46,319 nt of DNA. Source: Mycolicibacter algericus DSM 45454 (lineage in GTDB: Bacteria > Actinomycetota > Actinomycetes > Mycobacteriales > Mycobacteriaceae). Shown one piece after another: positions 1-8,302 of this stretch. Numbering within the stretch: the stretch's first letter is position 1; each line of letters opens with the position of its first letter. Made by a program: the position numbers and the translations under genes. The DNA is taken from the NCBI RefSeq assembly GCF_002086455.1, contig NZ_MVHC01000027.1:1-46319 (forward strand), read 5' to 3'. The notes beneath the pieces were generated by a model. It saw nothing but the letters and a program-made list of their open reading frames with translations. It made no database searches and was not told where the DNA came from.

Positions 1-2
1 TC

Positions 3-1085
3 AGGACGATCTTGGCGGCATGCGGCGATGGCATCACCCATGCTAACAAGAGCGTACGAATTAATGACTCAGGACACGAGGCATTCTTGACCAACGCCGA
101 GAACATGGTGCGTTCCATTGGCCAGTCCCGGAAGTTGGGCGAGGAACTGCGCACCTTGATCTCCGTGCCGCTGTTCCATGTGACCGGCTGCAATTCGCAG
201 CTGCTGGTCGCCGCCTACACCGGGGGAGCGGCGGTGATCATGCCGGCGCTGAGCCTACCCGAGCTGATCGCTGCGCTTCCCGCGCAACGGATTTCGTCGA
301 TGGTAACGGTTCCTGCGGTCTATTCGCTGCTGCTGCGGCACCCGGACTTCGCCGGCGTGGACGTCAGCGGGGTGCGCTGGGTCGGCTACGGTGGTGCGCC
401 GACCGCCCCTGCCCTGGTGCGGTCGCTGCGCGACGCGTTCGGCGCGGCAACGGTGTTCAATGGCTACGGCATGACCGAGACGGCCTCGCTGATGACGGTG
501 TTGCCCGACTCCGACGCCGTCGCCCACGCCGACTCGGTCGGCTACGCGGTGCCCTCGGGAGACCTCGGCGTCGCACCGCTGGACAGTAATCCCGGCGACC
601 CGACCACCGGCGAGCTGGTGGTGCGGGGCGCGAATGTGATGCGCGGGTACTGGAACCGGCCCGATGCCACCGACGCCACCATCGTCGACGGCTGGCTGCA
701 CACCGGCGACGTGGTCCGCGTCGACGACGCCGGCCGGGTGCATATCATCGACCGGCTCAAAGACATCATCATCCGTGGCGGCGAGAATGTCTCCAGCGTC
801 GAGGTGGAGGCGGCGTTGTTGTCGGCGCCCGGGGTCGCCGACGCCTGTGTGCTGGGGGTGCCCGACGACGTGATGGGGGAGAAGGTGGGCGCGCTGCTGC
901 TCGGCGCAGGCCAGCAGGATTTAGACGTGGCAGCGGTGCTCGATCACTGTCGTGGTCAGCTGGCGGACTATAAAGTGCCGCAGTACATCACGGTCGTCGC
1001 CGAGGAACTGCCACGCACCGCCAGCGGCAAGCTGCTCAAGGGGCGGCTGCGCGAGCGGGTGCAGTGGGGCGACCCGCTGCGGTGA
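3..1085 (+). CDS. Acyl-CoA synthetase (FadD-like), 5'-incomplete
   Basis: C-terminal two thirds of an ANL-superfamily adenylating enzyme that would activate a carboxylic acid to its CoA thioester. Visible motifs are YGMTETAS (ATP/substrate-binding region), GWLHTGDV, the hinge DRLKDIIIRGGENV and the C-terminal PRTASGKLLKGRLRE with the catalytic lysine. The frame is open to the left edge. Family similarity begins only near LTNAENM (codons around 90-110); the phosphate-binding TSGTTGxPKG loop that should lie just before it is absent in all three frames, and the first ~75 bases look compositionally different. The gene may therefore be broken or rearranged, not merely cut by the window edge. The TGA overlaps the GTG of the carboxylase by four bases, so the two are translationally coupled. 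The substrate cannot be inferred. Confidence 0.8.
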   Translation, partial: RTILAACGDGITHANKSVRINDSGHEAFLTNAENMVRSIGQSRKLGEELRTLISVPLFHVTGCNSQLLVAAYTGGAAVIMPALSLPELIAALPAQRISSMVTVPAVYSLLLRHPDFAGVDVSGVRWVGYGGAPTAPALVRSLRDAFGAATVFNGYGMTETASLMTVLPDSDAVAHADSVGYAVPSGDLGVAPLDSNPGDPTTGELVVRGANVMRGYWNRPDATDATIVDGWLHTGDVVRVDDAGRVHIIDRLKDIIIRGGENVSSVEVEAALLSAPGVADACVLGVPDDVMGEKVGALLLGAGQQDLDVAAVLDHCRGQLADYKVPQYITVVAEELPRTASGKLLKGRLRERVQWGDPLR

Positions 1086-4000
1086 GCGCCAGCCACGCCC
1101 CGCCGAAGGCGGTGTTGATCGCCAACCGCGGCGAGATCGCCCTGCGGATCATCCGCACCGCCGCCGAATCCGGCTATCGCACCGTTGCGGTCTATGCCCC
1201 CGACGACGCCGACAGTCCGCACGTGCGCGCCGCCGACGACGCCATCGCACTGCCGGGCACCGGCCCCGCCGGTTACCTTGATCAGGGTGCCATCCTGGCC
1301 GCGGCGGAGAAATCCGGCGCGGTGCTGATTCATCCCGGCTACGGGTTCCTCTCGGAGAACCCGGCATTCGCCCGAGCGGTGGCGGCCGCCGGGCGACGCT
1401 TCGTCGGGCCGGATCCGGATCTGCTCGATACCTTCGGCGACAAGTCGGTGGCCCGCGGTGCCGCCATCGCCGCGGGCCTGCCGGTGCCGGCGGCCACCGA
1501 CGGCGCCGGCGGTCTGGAACAGATCCGCGGCTTCCTGCAAGCCCACCCCGGCGGAATCATGCTCAAGGCGCTCGCCGGCGGTGGCGGCCGCGGGATACGC
1601 ACGGTACGCGAAGCCGGTCAACTCGAGGACACCTACCGCTGGTGCACCGAGGAGGCCAGGCTCGGCTTCGGCGCGGCAGCGGTGTTCGCCGAAGAGTTCG
1701 TCGCCGACGCCCGCCACATCGAGGTACAGATCGTCGGCGACGGCGTGCGCGCCCTGGCGGTCGGTGATCGCGACTGCAGCATCCAGCGCCGCTATCAGAA
1801 GCTGATCGAGATCGCGCCCGCCCCGGCGGTCTCCGCCGGGCTGCGTACCGCATTGCACCGGGCGGCAGCCCGACTGTGCGCAGCGGTCCGGTACCGGGGC
1901 CTGGCAACCGTGGAATTCCTGGTCACCGGAGACGATTTCGTCTTCCTGGAGGTCAATCCGCGCATTCAGGTGGAACACCCGGTCACCGAGGCGGTGAGCG
2001 GGCTGGATCTGGTGGCGGTGCAGTTCCGGATTGCCGAGGGCGCCGCGCTGGGCGAGCTGGATCTGCCGGCCGGCGTCGTCGCCGCTGATGGTCGCGAAAC
2101 CGGGGAACCGGCGCGCTCCCACGGGATCGCGGTCGAATGCCGCGTCAACGCCGAAACGGTGGCCGCCGACGGGGCAGTGCAACCGTGCGTGGGCACGCTG
2201 ACGGCGTTCACGCCGCCAACCGGCCCGGGGATCCGGGTCGACACCTATGCCCGCCCGGGCCTGACCATCAGCCCCCGTTACGACTCGCTGCTGGCCAAGG
2301 TGATCACCCACGTGCACGGCACCTCGCTGGCCGCCGCGCTCCACAAAGCCCGCACGGCGTTGTCGGAGTTGATCATCGCCGGGGTCGGCACCAACGCCGG
2401 GCTGCTCGCCGCGGTGTTGTCGGAGGCGGAGCCGGCGACCGGGGCTGTCACGACCGGCTGGCTGGGCCGGCGACTGCCCGCCCTGGTGGGGGCCGCGTCG
2501 CCGACTAGCGCCGGGCATCGGTTACCCACAACGGATCTGGGCCCGGGCGAACACGTGCTGTACGCACCGATGGCGGGCACGGTCGCCGAAGTGGAGCCCG
2601 GCGGTGTGGTGCTGGAGGCGATGAAGATGCAGCACGTGCTCGCCGCTCCCGGCGCGATGGTGCGCGCACTGGTCGCCGTCGGGCAGGTCGTCGCCGCCGG
2701 GGAACCGCTGTTGGTGTTCGCCGGAGCCGGCGACGAGACCGGCGAGGGGCCCGACGGCGGCCCAGACCTGGATTCGCCACGGGCCGACCTCGACGAGGTC
2801 GCCCACCGCCACCGGCTCACTCGCGACGACGGCCGGCCCGAGGCTGTCGCCAGACGGCACCGGCAGGGGCGACGCACCGCCCGGGAGAACATCGCCGATC
2901 TGGTCGACCCGGGCAGCTTCGTCGAATACGGGGCGCTGGCGCTGGCCGCGCAACGCAGTCGGCGCTCCGAGGAGGACCTGATCGCCAACACGCCGGCCGA
3001 CGGCCTGGTCGCCGGCCTGGCGACCATCGATTCTGCGCGGGTGGCGGTGGCCTCCTACGACTACACCGTGCTGGCCGGAACGCAGGGCATGCGCAACCAC
3101 GCCAAGACCGATCGGCTCTTCGAGCTGGCAGCCCGTCGGCGAATTCCGTTGGTGCTGTTCGCCGAGGGCGGCGGCGGCCGACCCGGTGACACCGACGTCG
3201 CAGGCATGGCAGGGCTCGACCTCATGACGTTTCGCGCACTGGCCGCACTCAACGGCCAGGTGCCGCTGGTGGCCGTGGTGTCCGGCCGCTGTTTCGCCGG
3301 CAATGCGGCCTTGGCCGGCGTGTCCGACGTGATCATCGCGACGCCCGACGCCAATATCGGGATGGGCGGCCCTGCCATGATCGAGGGCGGCGGACTCGGG
3401 GTGTACCGGCCCGAGGAGATCGGCCCGATCGAGGTGCAGCGCCGCAACGGGGTGGTGGCGCTGGCCGCCACCGACGAGGCGCACGCGGTGGTGCTGGCCA
3501 AGCGCTATCTGTCCTACTTCGGCGGCGGGGTCACCGAATGGCGGGAACCCGATCCGAGACTGGCGCGGCATGTGGTGCCGCAGAACCGGTTGCGGGCCTA
3601 TGACGTGCGCCGGGCGATCGAGGCGATCGTCGACGTCGATTCGGCGCTGGAACTGCGACCGGATTACGGGATCGGCATCGTGACCGCCCTGGTGCGCGTG
3701 CGCGGCGTGGCGTACGGGCTGCTGGCCAACAACAGCCACCACCTTGGCGGTGCCATCGACGCCGAGGCGGCCGATAAGACCGCCGACTTCTTCGCGCTGT
3801 GCGAGTCGTTTCGGCTGCCGGTGGTGACGTTGTGCGACACGCCGGGATTCATGGTCGGCCCGGACGCCGAACGGGAAGCCACCGTGCGCCGGTTCAGCCG
3901 GATGTTCATCGCCGGCGCCCGCCTGAGCGTGCCGATGGGGATGATCGTGCTGCGCAAAGGTTACGGGTTGGGGGCGATGGCGATGGCGGGCGGCTCTTTT

Positions 4001-4258
4001 CACGCCCCGCAGTTCACCGTTGCCTGGCCGACCGGCGAGATCGGCGGGATGGGTTTGGAAGGGGCGGTGCGGCTCGGGTTCCGCAAGGAACTCGCCGAGG
4101 CCGCCGACGCCGATCAGCGTCAACAGCTGTTCGAGCAGCTGGTGGCGGCGGCCTACCTGCGCGGACGGGCGCTGAGCGCGGCGACCACCTTCGAACTCGA
4201 CGACGTCATCGACCCGGCGGAATCCCGACGGTGGATCGCGGGGCTGTCGAGCGGCTAG
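1082..4258 (+). CDS. Single-chain acyl-CoA carboxylase (BC-BCCP-CT fusion)
   Basis: 1058 residues. An N-terminal biotin carboxylase starts at IANRGEIALRI, with the ATP-grasp glycine-rich loop GGGGRGIR and EVNPRIQVEHPVTE. A biotin carboxyl carrier domain follows, with the EAMKMQ motif and biotinyl-lysine at about residue 515. The C-terminal half, from about residue 575, is an acetyl/propionyl-CoA carboxyltransferase with both crotonase-like lobes. Length and domain order match the homohexameric long-chain acyl-CoA carboxylase (LCC) described in M. avium subsp. paratuberculosis, which carboxylates short to long acyl-CoAs. Start chosen at GTG 1082, which overlaps the preceding stop as GTGA; an in-frame GTG at 1064 is the alternative. 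In this cluster it could process propionyl-CoA or a pathway-specific acyl-CoA (inference). Confidence 0.93.
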   Translation: MSASHAPPKAVLIANRGEIALRIIRTAAESGYRTVAVYAPDDADSPHVRAADDAIALPGTGPAGYLDQGAILAAAEKSGAVLIHPGYGFLSENPAFARAVAAAGRRFVGPDPDLLDTFGDKSVARGAAIAAGLPVPAATDGAGGLEQIRGFLQAHPGGIMLKALAGGGGRGIRTVREAGQLEDTYRWCTEEARLGFGAAAVFAEEFVADARHIEVQIVGDGVRALAVGDRDCSIQRRYQKLIEIAPAPAVSAGLRTALHRAAARLCAAVRYRGLATVEFLVTGDDFVFLEVNPRIQVEHPVTEAVSGLDLVAVQFRIAEGAALGELDLPAGVVAADGRETGEPARSHGIAVECRVNAETVAADGAVQPCVGTLTAFTPPTGPGIRVDTYARPGLTISPRYDSLLAKVITHVHGTSLAAALHKARTALSELIIAGVGTNAGLLAAVLSEAEPATGAVTTGWLGRRLPALVGAASPTSAGHRLPTTDLGPGEHVLYAPMAGTVAEVEPGGVVLEAMKMQHVLAAPGAMVRALVAVGQVVAAGEPLLVFAGAGDETGEGPDGGPDLDSPRADLDEVAHRHRLTRDDGRPEAVARRHRQGRRTARENIADLVDPGSFVEYGALALAAQRSRRSEEDLIANTPADGLVAGLATIDSARVAVASYDYTVLAGTQGMRNHAKTDRLFELAARRRIPLVLFAEGGGGRPGDTDVAGMAGLDLMTFRALAALNGQVPLVAVVSGRCFAGNAALAGVSDVIIATPDANIGMGGPAMIEGGGLGVYRPEEIGPIEVQRRNGVVALAATDEAHAVVLAKRYLSYFGGGVTEWREPDPRLARHVVPQNRLRAYDVRRAIEAIVDVDSALELRPDYGIGIVTALVRVRGVAYGLLANNSHHLGGAIDAEAADKTADFFALCESFRLPVVTLCDTPGFMVGPDAEREATVRRFSRMFIAGARLSVPMGMIVLRKGYGLGAMAMAGGSFHAPQFTVAWPTGEIGGMGLEGAVRLGFRKELAEAADADQRQQLFEQLVAAAYLRGRALSAATTFELDDVIDPAESRRWIAGLSSG

Positions 4259-4275
4259 TTGTCCGTACCCCGCGC

Positions 4276-4281
4276 TACCTT
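4276..4281 (+). promoter_or_regulatory. -10 hexamer of leaderless rmuC
   Basis: TACCTT ends 7 nt before ATG 4289, so transcription would begin at the start codon. Confidence 0.5.
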
Positions 4282-4288
4282 GCCGGGT

Positions 4289-5536
4289 ATGGACACCGCC
4301 CTGCTGATCCTGCTCACGTCACTGGCGTTGCTGGCGGTGATCCTCCAGGTGGTGGTGCTGCTGCGGCCGGGCGGCGGAGCGCTCTCACCCGAACAACTCG
4401 CCGCGCTGCGCGGCGACAGCGAGCGGGTGGAGCGAACGCTGCGCGAAGAGCAGCGCACCGGGCGTGCCGAACTCGCGCAGGCGTTTCACCAATGGCAGCT
4501 GACGCTGCACCGCTTCGGGTCGACCCTGCAGGGCACCCAGGACAAACTGGGCGCCACGCTGGATCGCCAACTCAAGAGCCTGCAGACCGAGAACACCGAG
4601 CAATTGGAGAAGATGCGCGCCACGGTCGACGAGAAGCTGCAGGCGACGCTGGAAACCCGGCTGGCCCAGTCTTTCACGCAGATCTCCGAGCGGCTGGAGG
4701 CCGTGCAGCGGGGACTGGGTGAGATGCAGACGCTGGCCACCGGGGTGGGCGACTTGAAGCGGGTGCTGACCAACGTCAAGACCCGCGGCATCTTCGGTGA
4801 GGCGCAACTGGCCGCGCTGCTGGCCGAGACGCTCACGCCAGAGCAGTACGCCACCAACGTGGCCACCGTGCCGGGATCGGCTGCCCGTGTGGAATTCGCG
4901 ATCCGGTTGCCCGGCGGATCCGGCGCCGGTGAAGTGCTGCTGCCGATCGACGCCAAGTTTCCGCGGGAGGACTTCGAGCGCCTGCTCGACGCCCAGGAGA
5001 GCGCCGACACCGCGGGGGAGGCCGCCGCGCGGCAGGCGTTGATCCGGCGGATCGAAGCCGAAGCCGGCGACATCTGTGACAAGTACCTCTCACCGCCGCA
5101 CACCACCGACTTCGCGATCCTGTTCCTGGCGACCGAGAGCCTCTACGCCGAGGTGCTGCGCCAACCGGGGCTGTTCGAACAGATCCAGGCCAAGTACAAG
5201 GTCACCCTCGCCGGCCCGACGACACTGGCGGCGCTGCTCAACAGCCTGCGGATGGGCTTTCGTACGCTGGCGATCGAGCAGCGCAGCAGCGAAGTCTGGC
5301 AGGTGCTCGGTGCGGTCAAAACCGAGTTCGGAAAATTCGCGGCGGTCCTGGAGAAGACCCGCAAGCAACTCGACACCGCCCGCAACACCATCGACACCGC
5401 CGGGGTCCGCACCCGCGCCATCGAACGCAAACTGCGCGGGGTGGAGTCACTGCCCGAACCGGAGGCTGAAGCCATGCTGGGCGGACTCGCCGACGGCGCC
5501 GCGACAATGGATGAACTTGACGTCGGATTCAGCTAA
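4289..5536 (+). CDS. rmuC: RmuC family DNA recombination protein
   Basis: 415 residues. One N-terminal membrane segment (about residues 3-23), a long coiled-coil region (about 40-150), then the RmuC nuclease-like domain with PIDAKFPREDFERLL and DFAILFLATESLYAEVLR. RmuC proteins limit rearrangements at short inverted repeats; the biochemical activity is poorly defined. ATG 4289 is preferred over upstream in-frame starts because TACCTT (4276-4281) lies 7 nt before it, a leaderless arrangement, and it places the hydrophobic segment at the N-terminus. The neighbours are catabolic genes, so its position seems unrelated to their function. Confidence 0.93.
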   Translation: MDTALLILLTSLALLAVILQVVVLLRPGGGALSPEQLAALRGDSERVERTLREEQRTGRAELAQAFHQWQLTLHRFGSTLQGTQDKLGATLDRQLKSLQTENTEQLEKMRATVDEKLQATLETRLAQSFTQISERLEAVQRGLGEMQTLATGVGDLKRVLTNVKTRGIFGEAQLAALLAETLTPEQYATNVATVPGSAARVEFAIRLPGGSGAGEVLLPIDAKFPREDFERLLDAQESADTAGEAAARQALIRRIEAEAGDICDKYLSPPHTTDFAILFLATESLYAEVLRQPGLFEQIQAKYKVTLAGPTTLAALLNSLRMGFRTLAIEQRSSEVWQVLGAVKTEFGKFAAVLEKTRKQLDTARNTIDTAGVRTRAIERKLRGVESLPEPEAEAMLGGLADGAATMDELDVGFS

Positions 5537-5539
5537 GCT
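5534..5539 (+). promoter_or_regulatory. -10 hexamer of leaderless TetR gene
   Basis: TAAGCT, 6 nt before ATG 5546. It overlaps the rmuC stop codon. Confidence 0.5.
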
Positions 5540-5545
5540 GCCCGG

Positions 5546-6184
5546 ATGGAAGCCGTGCCGGCCGCCCCGACCCGCCAACCGCCGGCGACGGTGCGCGGCG
5601 CACGGACCCGGGCCGCGCTGGTCGCCGCCGCCCGCAAGGTGTTCGAGCGGGACGGTTATCTCGACGCCAAGCTGACCGACATCACCAAGGCGGCCGGTTG
5701 CGCCACCGGGTCGTTCTACACCTACTTCGCGAACAAAGAGGAGATCTTCGCCGCCGTTCTCGAACAAGCACAGCAGGACATGATGCACCCGGGCATGGGC
5801 CGGGTGGGCGGCACCGACGATCCCTATGCGGTACTGGAGGCGAGCAATCGTGCCTACCTGGAGGCATATCGGCGCAATGCCAAGCTGATGGGCCTGCTCG
5901 AACAGGTGGCCCAGATCGATCCCACGTTCCGGGCTTTCCGATCGCAGCGCGCCGATGCGTTCGTCCAGCGCAATGCCGCCGGAATCGCCGATCTGCAGGC
6001 ACGTGGGATCGCCGGCGCGGACGTCGATCCACTGCTGGCATCCCTGGCGCTCTCGGGGATGGTCAGCCGACTGGCCTACGGCGCGTTCGTGCTCGGCGAG
6101 GCGGTCGACATCGACTTCGAGGCGCTGGTGGGCACGGTGACCCGGCTGTGGGCCAACGCCCTGCGCTTTCCGGAAGGCCAATAG
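5546..6184 (+). CDS. TetR/AcrR family transcriptional regulator
   Basis: 212 residues. N-terminal TetR helix-turn-helix at about residues 18-64 (TRAALVAAARKVFERDGY, then TDITKAAGCATGSFYTYFANKEEIF), followed by an all-helical ligand-binding domain unlike any specific regulator I recognise. It precedes the SDR/acyl-CoA dehydrogenase genes on the same strand and is the likely local repressor, probably sensing a CoA thioester or free acid (inference). An inverted repeat at 6192-6205, between this gene and the next, is a candidate operator. TAAGCT (5534-5539) six bases before the ATG suggests a leaderless transcript separate from rmuC. Confidence 0.92.
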   Translation: MEAVPAAPTRQPPATVRGARTRAALVAAARKVFERDGYLDAKLTDITKAAGCATGSFYTYFANKEEIFAAVLEQAQQDMMHPGMGRVGGTDDPYAVLEASNRAYLEAYRRNAKLMGLLEQVAQIDPTFRAFRSQRADAFVQRNAAGIADLQARGIAGADVDPLLASLALSGMVSRLAYGAFVLGEAVDIDFEALVGTVTRLWANALRFPEGQ

Positions 6185-6191
6185 TTGAAGG

Positions 6192-6205
6192 TGAAATCGG
6201 TTTCA
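6192..6205. promoter_or_regulatory. Candidate TetR operator (inverted repeat)
   Basis: TGAAATCGGTTTCA: perfect 5-bp arms TGAAA/TTTCA around a 4-bp centre, in the 59-bp gap between the TetR gene and the SDR gene. Position and symmetry suit an operator for the adjacent regulator; binding is inferred. Confidence 0.45.
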
Positions 6206-6243
6206 ATTACGGTGACGGACGACCGAAGTGAGGGAAGGTGCCC

Positions 6244-7068
6244 ATGAAGGTTGCCGAGCGGGTCGCCATCGTCACCGGGGGCGGTGGTGGCATCGGCGGC
6301 GCACTGGCCACAGCGCTGGCCCGGGCCGGGGCGACGGTGGTGGTGGCCGACCTCGACACGCAGGCCGCGGCGGCGGTGGCCGACGCCATCAACGCCGAGC
6401 GTCCGGGCGCGGCGACCAGCAGTGGCGGTGACGTCTCCGACACCGAGGTGATCCGGGAGCTCATCGCGCTCGCCGAGCACCACTACGGTCCGGTCGACAT
6501 GTACTTCGCCGACGCCGGCATCACCGGCGCCCCCGGCCTGGAAGCCGACGACGGCGACTGGGACCAGGCGATCGACATCAACCTGCGGGCCCACATCCGC
6601 GCCGCGCAGCTGTTGGTCCCCGCCTGGGTGCGCCGCGGCGAGGGCTATTTCGTGTCCACCGCGTCGGCGGCCGGCCTGCTCACCCAACTCGGTGGCGCCA
6701 CCTACGCCGTCACCAAACATGCCGCCGTCGGATTCGCCGAATGGCTCAACATCAGCTACGGCGATCAGGGCGTGCGGGTCAGCTGCCTGTGCCCGATGGG
6801 CGTCAACACCAAGCTGCTCTACGCCGGCGAACAATCCGGCGACCCGCTGGGAGATCTCGCCACCCGGGCGGTCACCGCAGCCGGCGAGGTGCTCGAACCG
6901 GCCGCCGTCGCCGAGGAGGTGCTCTCCGCCATCGCCGACGAACGCTTCCTGATCCTGCCGCATCCGGCCGTGCTGGAGATGTACCGGTTCAAGGGAGCCG
7001 ATTACGACCGCTGGCTGCGTGGCATGCGTCGCTACCAGCGCGGCCTGCTCAATCCGGAAGTGTCCTAG
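6244..7068 (+). CDS. SDR family oxidoreductase
   Basis: 274 residues. Classical short-chain dehydrogenase: cofactor motif TGGGGGIGG near the N-terminus, acidic residue after strand 2 (VVADLD, favouring NAD(H)), a degenerate NAG motif (ADAGITG), Ser in STASAAG and catalytic YAVTK. ATG 6244 was chosen because AGGGAAGG (6231-6238) is correctly spaced; GTG 6238 would overlap that ribosome-binding site. Probably oxidises or reduces a hydroxy/keto acyl intermediate for the downstream acyl-CoA dehydrogenase and kinase (inference). Only 13 bases separate it from the next gene. Confidence 0.9.
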   Translation: MKVAERVAIVTGGGGGIGGALATALARAGATVVVADLDTQAAAAVADAINAERPGAATSSGGDVSDTEVIRELIALAEHHYGPVDMYFADAGITGAPGLEADDGDWDQAIDINLRAHIRAAQLLVPAWVRRGEGYFVSTASAAGLLTQLGGATYAVTKHAAVGFAEWLNISYGDQGVRVSCLCPMGVNTKLLYAGEQSGDPLGDLATRAVTAAGEVLEPAAVAEEVLSAIADERFLILPHPAVLEMYRFKGADYDRWLRGMRRYQRGLLNPEVS

Positions 7069-7081
7069 AAGAGGAGTCTGC

Positions 7082-8302
7082 ATGTCACTGTTCGAGATGT
7101 CGGAGCGCGCGGCGAAATACCGGTCCGACCTGCTGGAGTTCATGGACGCCCTGGTGTACCCGGCGGAGCCGGTCTACGAGACGCAGATGGCCGAATCCGG
7201 CAACCCACATTTTCAGCCCCCGATCCTGGAGGAGCTCAAGGCCGAGGCGCGAAACCGCGGTCTGTGGAACCTGTTTCACCCTCATCCGGACGTCGGCCCC
7301 GGCCTGAGCAACCTTGAATACGCGCCGCTGGCCGAGATCATGGGCCGCAGCCCGCACCTGGCGCCGGAGGCGACCAACTGCAGCGCGCCCGACACCGGCA
7401 ACATGGAGGTGTTCACGCTGTTCGGCAGCGATGAGCACAAGGAGAAATACCTCAAGCCGCTGCTGGAGGGAAAGATCCGCTCGGCGTTCGCGATGACCGA
7501 GCCGGCGGTGGCCAGCTCCGACGCCACCAACGTGCAGCTGTCGATGGCCAAAGATGGCGGCGAATACGTCCTCAACGGACGGAAATGGTTTGCCTCCAAT
7601 GCTTTACACCAGAACTGCCGGGTGATGATCGTGATGGGCAAAACCGATCCCGCCGCCGCCACCCACCGGCAGCAATCGATGATGGTGGTTCCCATCGACG
7701 CCCCGGGCGTCACCGTCATGCGCGGAGTCTCGGTCTTCGGCTACCAGGACCGCGAGGGCCACGCCGAGATCGACTTCAACGATGTCCGGGTGCCGGCCAA
7801 GGACGTGCTCAAGGGCGAGGGGGAGGGCTTCGCGATCGCCCAGGCCCGGCTGGGGCCGGGCCGCATCCACCACTGCATGCGCTGCATCGGCATGGCCGAG
7901 CGTGCGCTGGAACTGCTGTGCCGGCGTGCGCAATCCCGGGTCACCTTCGGCAAGCCGGTCTCCGACAACGCCAACATCCGCGACTGGATCGCCGAGGCGC
8001 GCATCGACATCGAGATGATCCGGCTGCTCACCCTCAAAGCCGCCTACCTGATGGACACCGTCGGCAACAAGGCTGCGCAGGTCGAGATCGCGGCGATCAA
8101 GGTCGCCGCACCCGAGATCGCGCTGAAGATCGTCGATCGGGCCATCCAGGTGCATGGCGCCGGCGGGGTCACCGAGGACTTCCCGCTGGCCGGGTTCTGG
8201 GCGCACCTGCGCACGCTGCGGCTCGCCGACGGTCCCGACGAGGTCCACAAGCGCGCCATCGCCCGGCAGGAATTGAAGAAGTACCGGGAGGCCGCCCAGT
8301 GA
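7082..8302 (+). CDS. Acyl-CoA dehydrogenase, ACAD10/ACAD11 type
   Basis: 406 residues, full length for an acyl-CoA dehydrogenase. It carries hallmarks of the ACAD10/11 branch: NCSAPDTGNMEV, AFAMTEPAVASSDATN, RLGPGRIHHCMR and LRLADGPDEVH near the C-terminus. FAD-dependent. In animals ACAD10/11, and in Pseudomonas the LvaC-type protein, act with an APH-like kinase to convert 4-hydroxyacyl-CoA, through a phosphorylated intermediate, to an enoyl-CoA. The kinase homolog is encoded two genes downstream. ATG 7082 follows a clear GAGGAG. The stop overlaps the GTG of the next gene by four bases. Confidence 0.93.
   Translation: MSLFEMSERAAKYRSDLLEFMDALVYPAEPVYETQMAESGNPHFQPPILEELKAEARNRGLWNLFHPHPDVGPGLSNLEYAPLAEIMGRSPHLAPEATNCSAPDTGNMEVFTLFGSDEHKEKYLKPLLEGKIRSAFAMTEPAVASSDATNVQLSMAKDGGEYVLNGRKWFASNALHQNCRVMIVMGKTDPAAATHRQQSMMVVPIDAPGVTVMRGVSVFGYQDREGHAEIDFNDVRVPAKDVLKGEGEGFAIAQARLGPGRIHHCMRCIGMAERALELLCRRAQSRVTFGKPVSDNANIRDWIAEARIDIEMIRLLTLKAAYLMDTVGNKAAQVEIAAIKVAAPEIALKIVDRAIQVHGAGGVTEDFPLAGFWAHLRTLRLADGPDEVHKRAIARQELKKYREAAQ

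Noticed and set aside
1..75. TCAGGAC occurs at 1-7 and again at 69-75, suggesting a target-site duplication around an insertion.
   Set aside because: Seven bases can recur by chance, the interval is only 61 bp and no transposon end is recognisable.
968..4123. Long open frames on the minus strand opposite the ligase and carboxylase genes (more than 500 codons each).
   Set aside because: They are codon-position mirrors of high-GC genes: Arg/Gly/His-rich, no recognisable domain, no promoter or ribosome-binding site, fully covered by well-supported genes.
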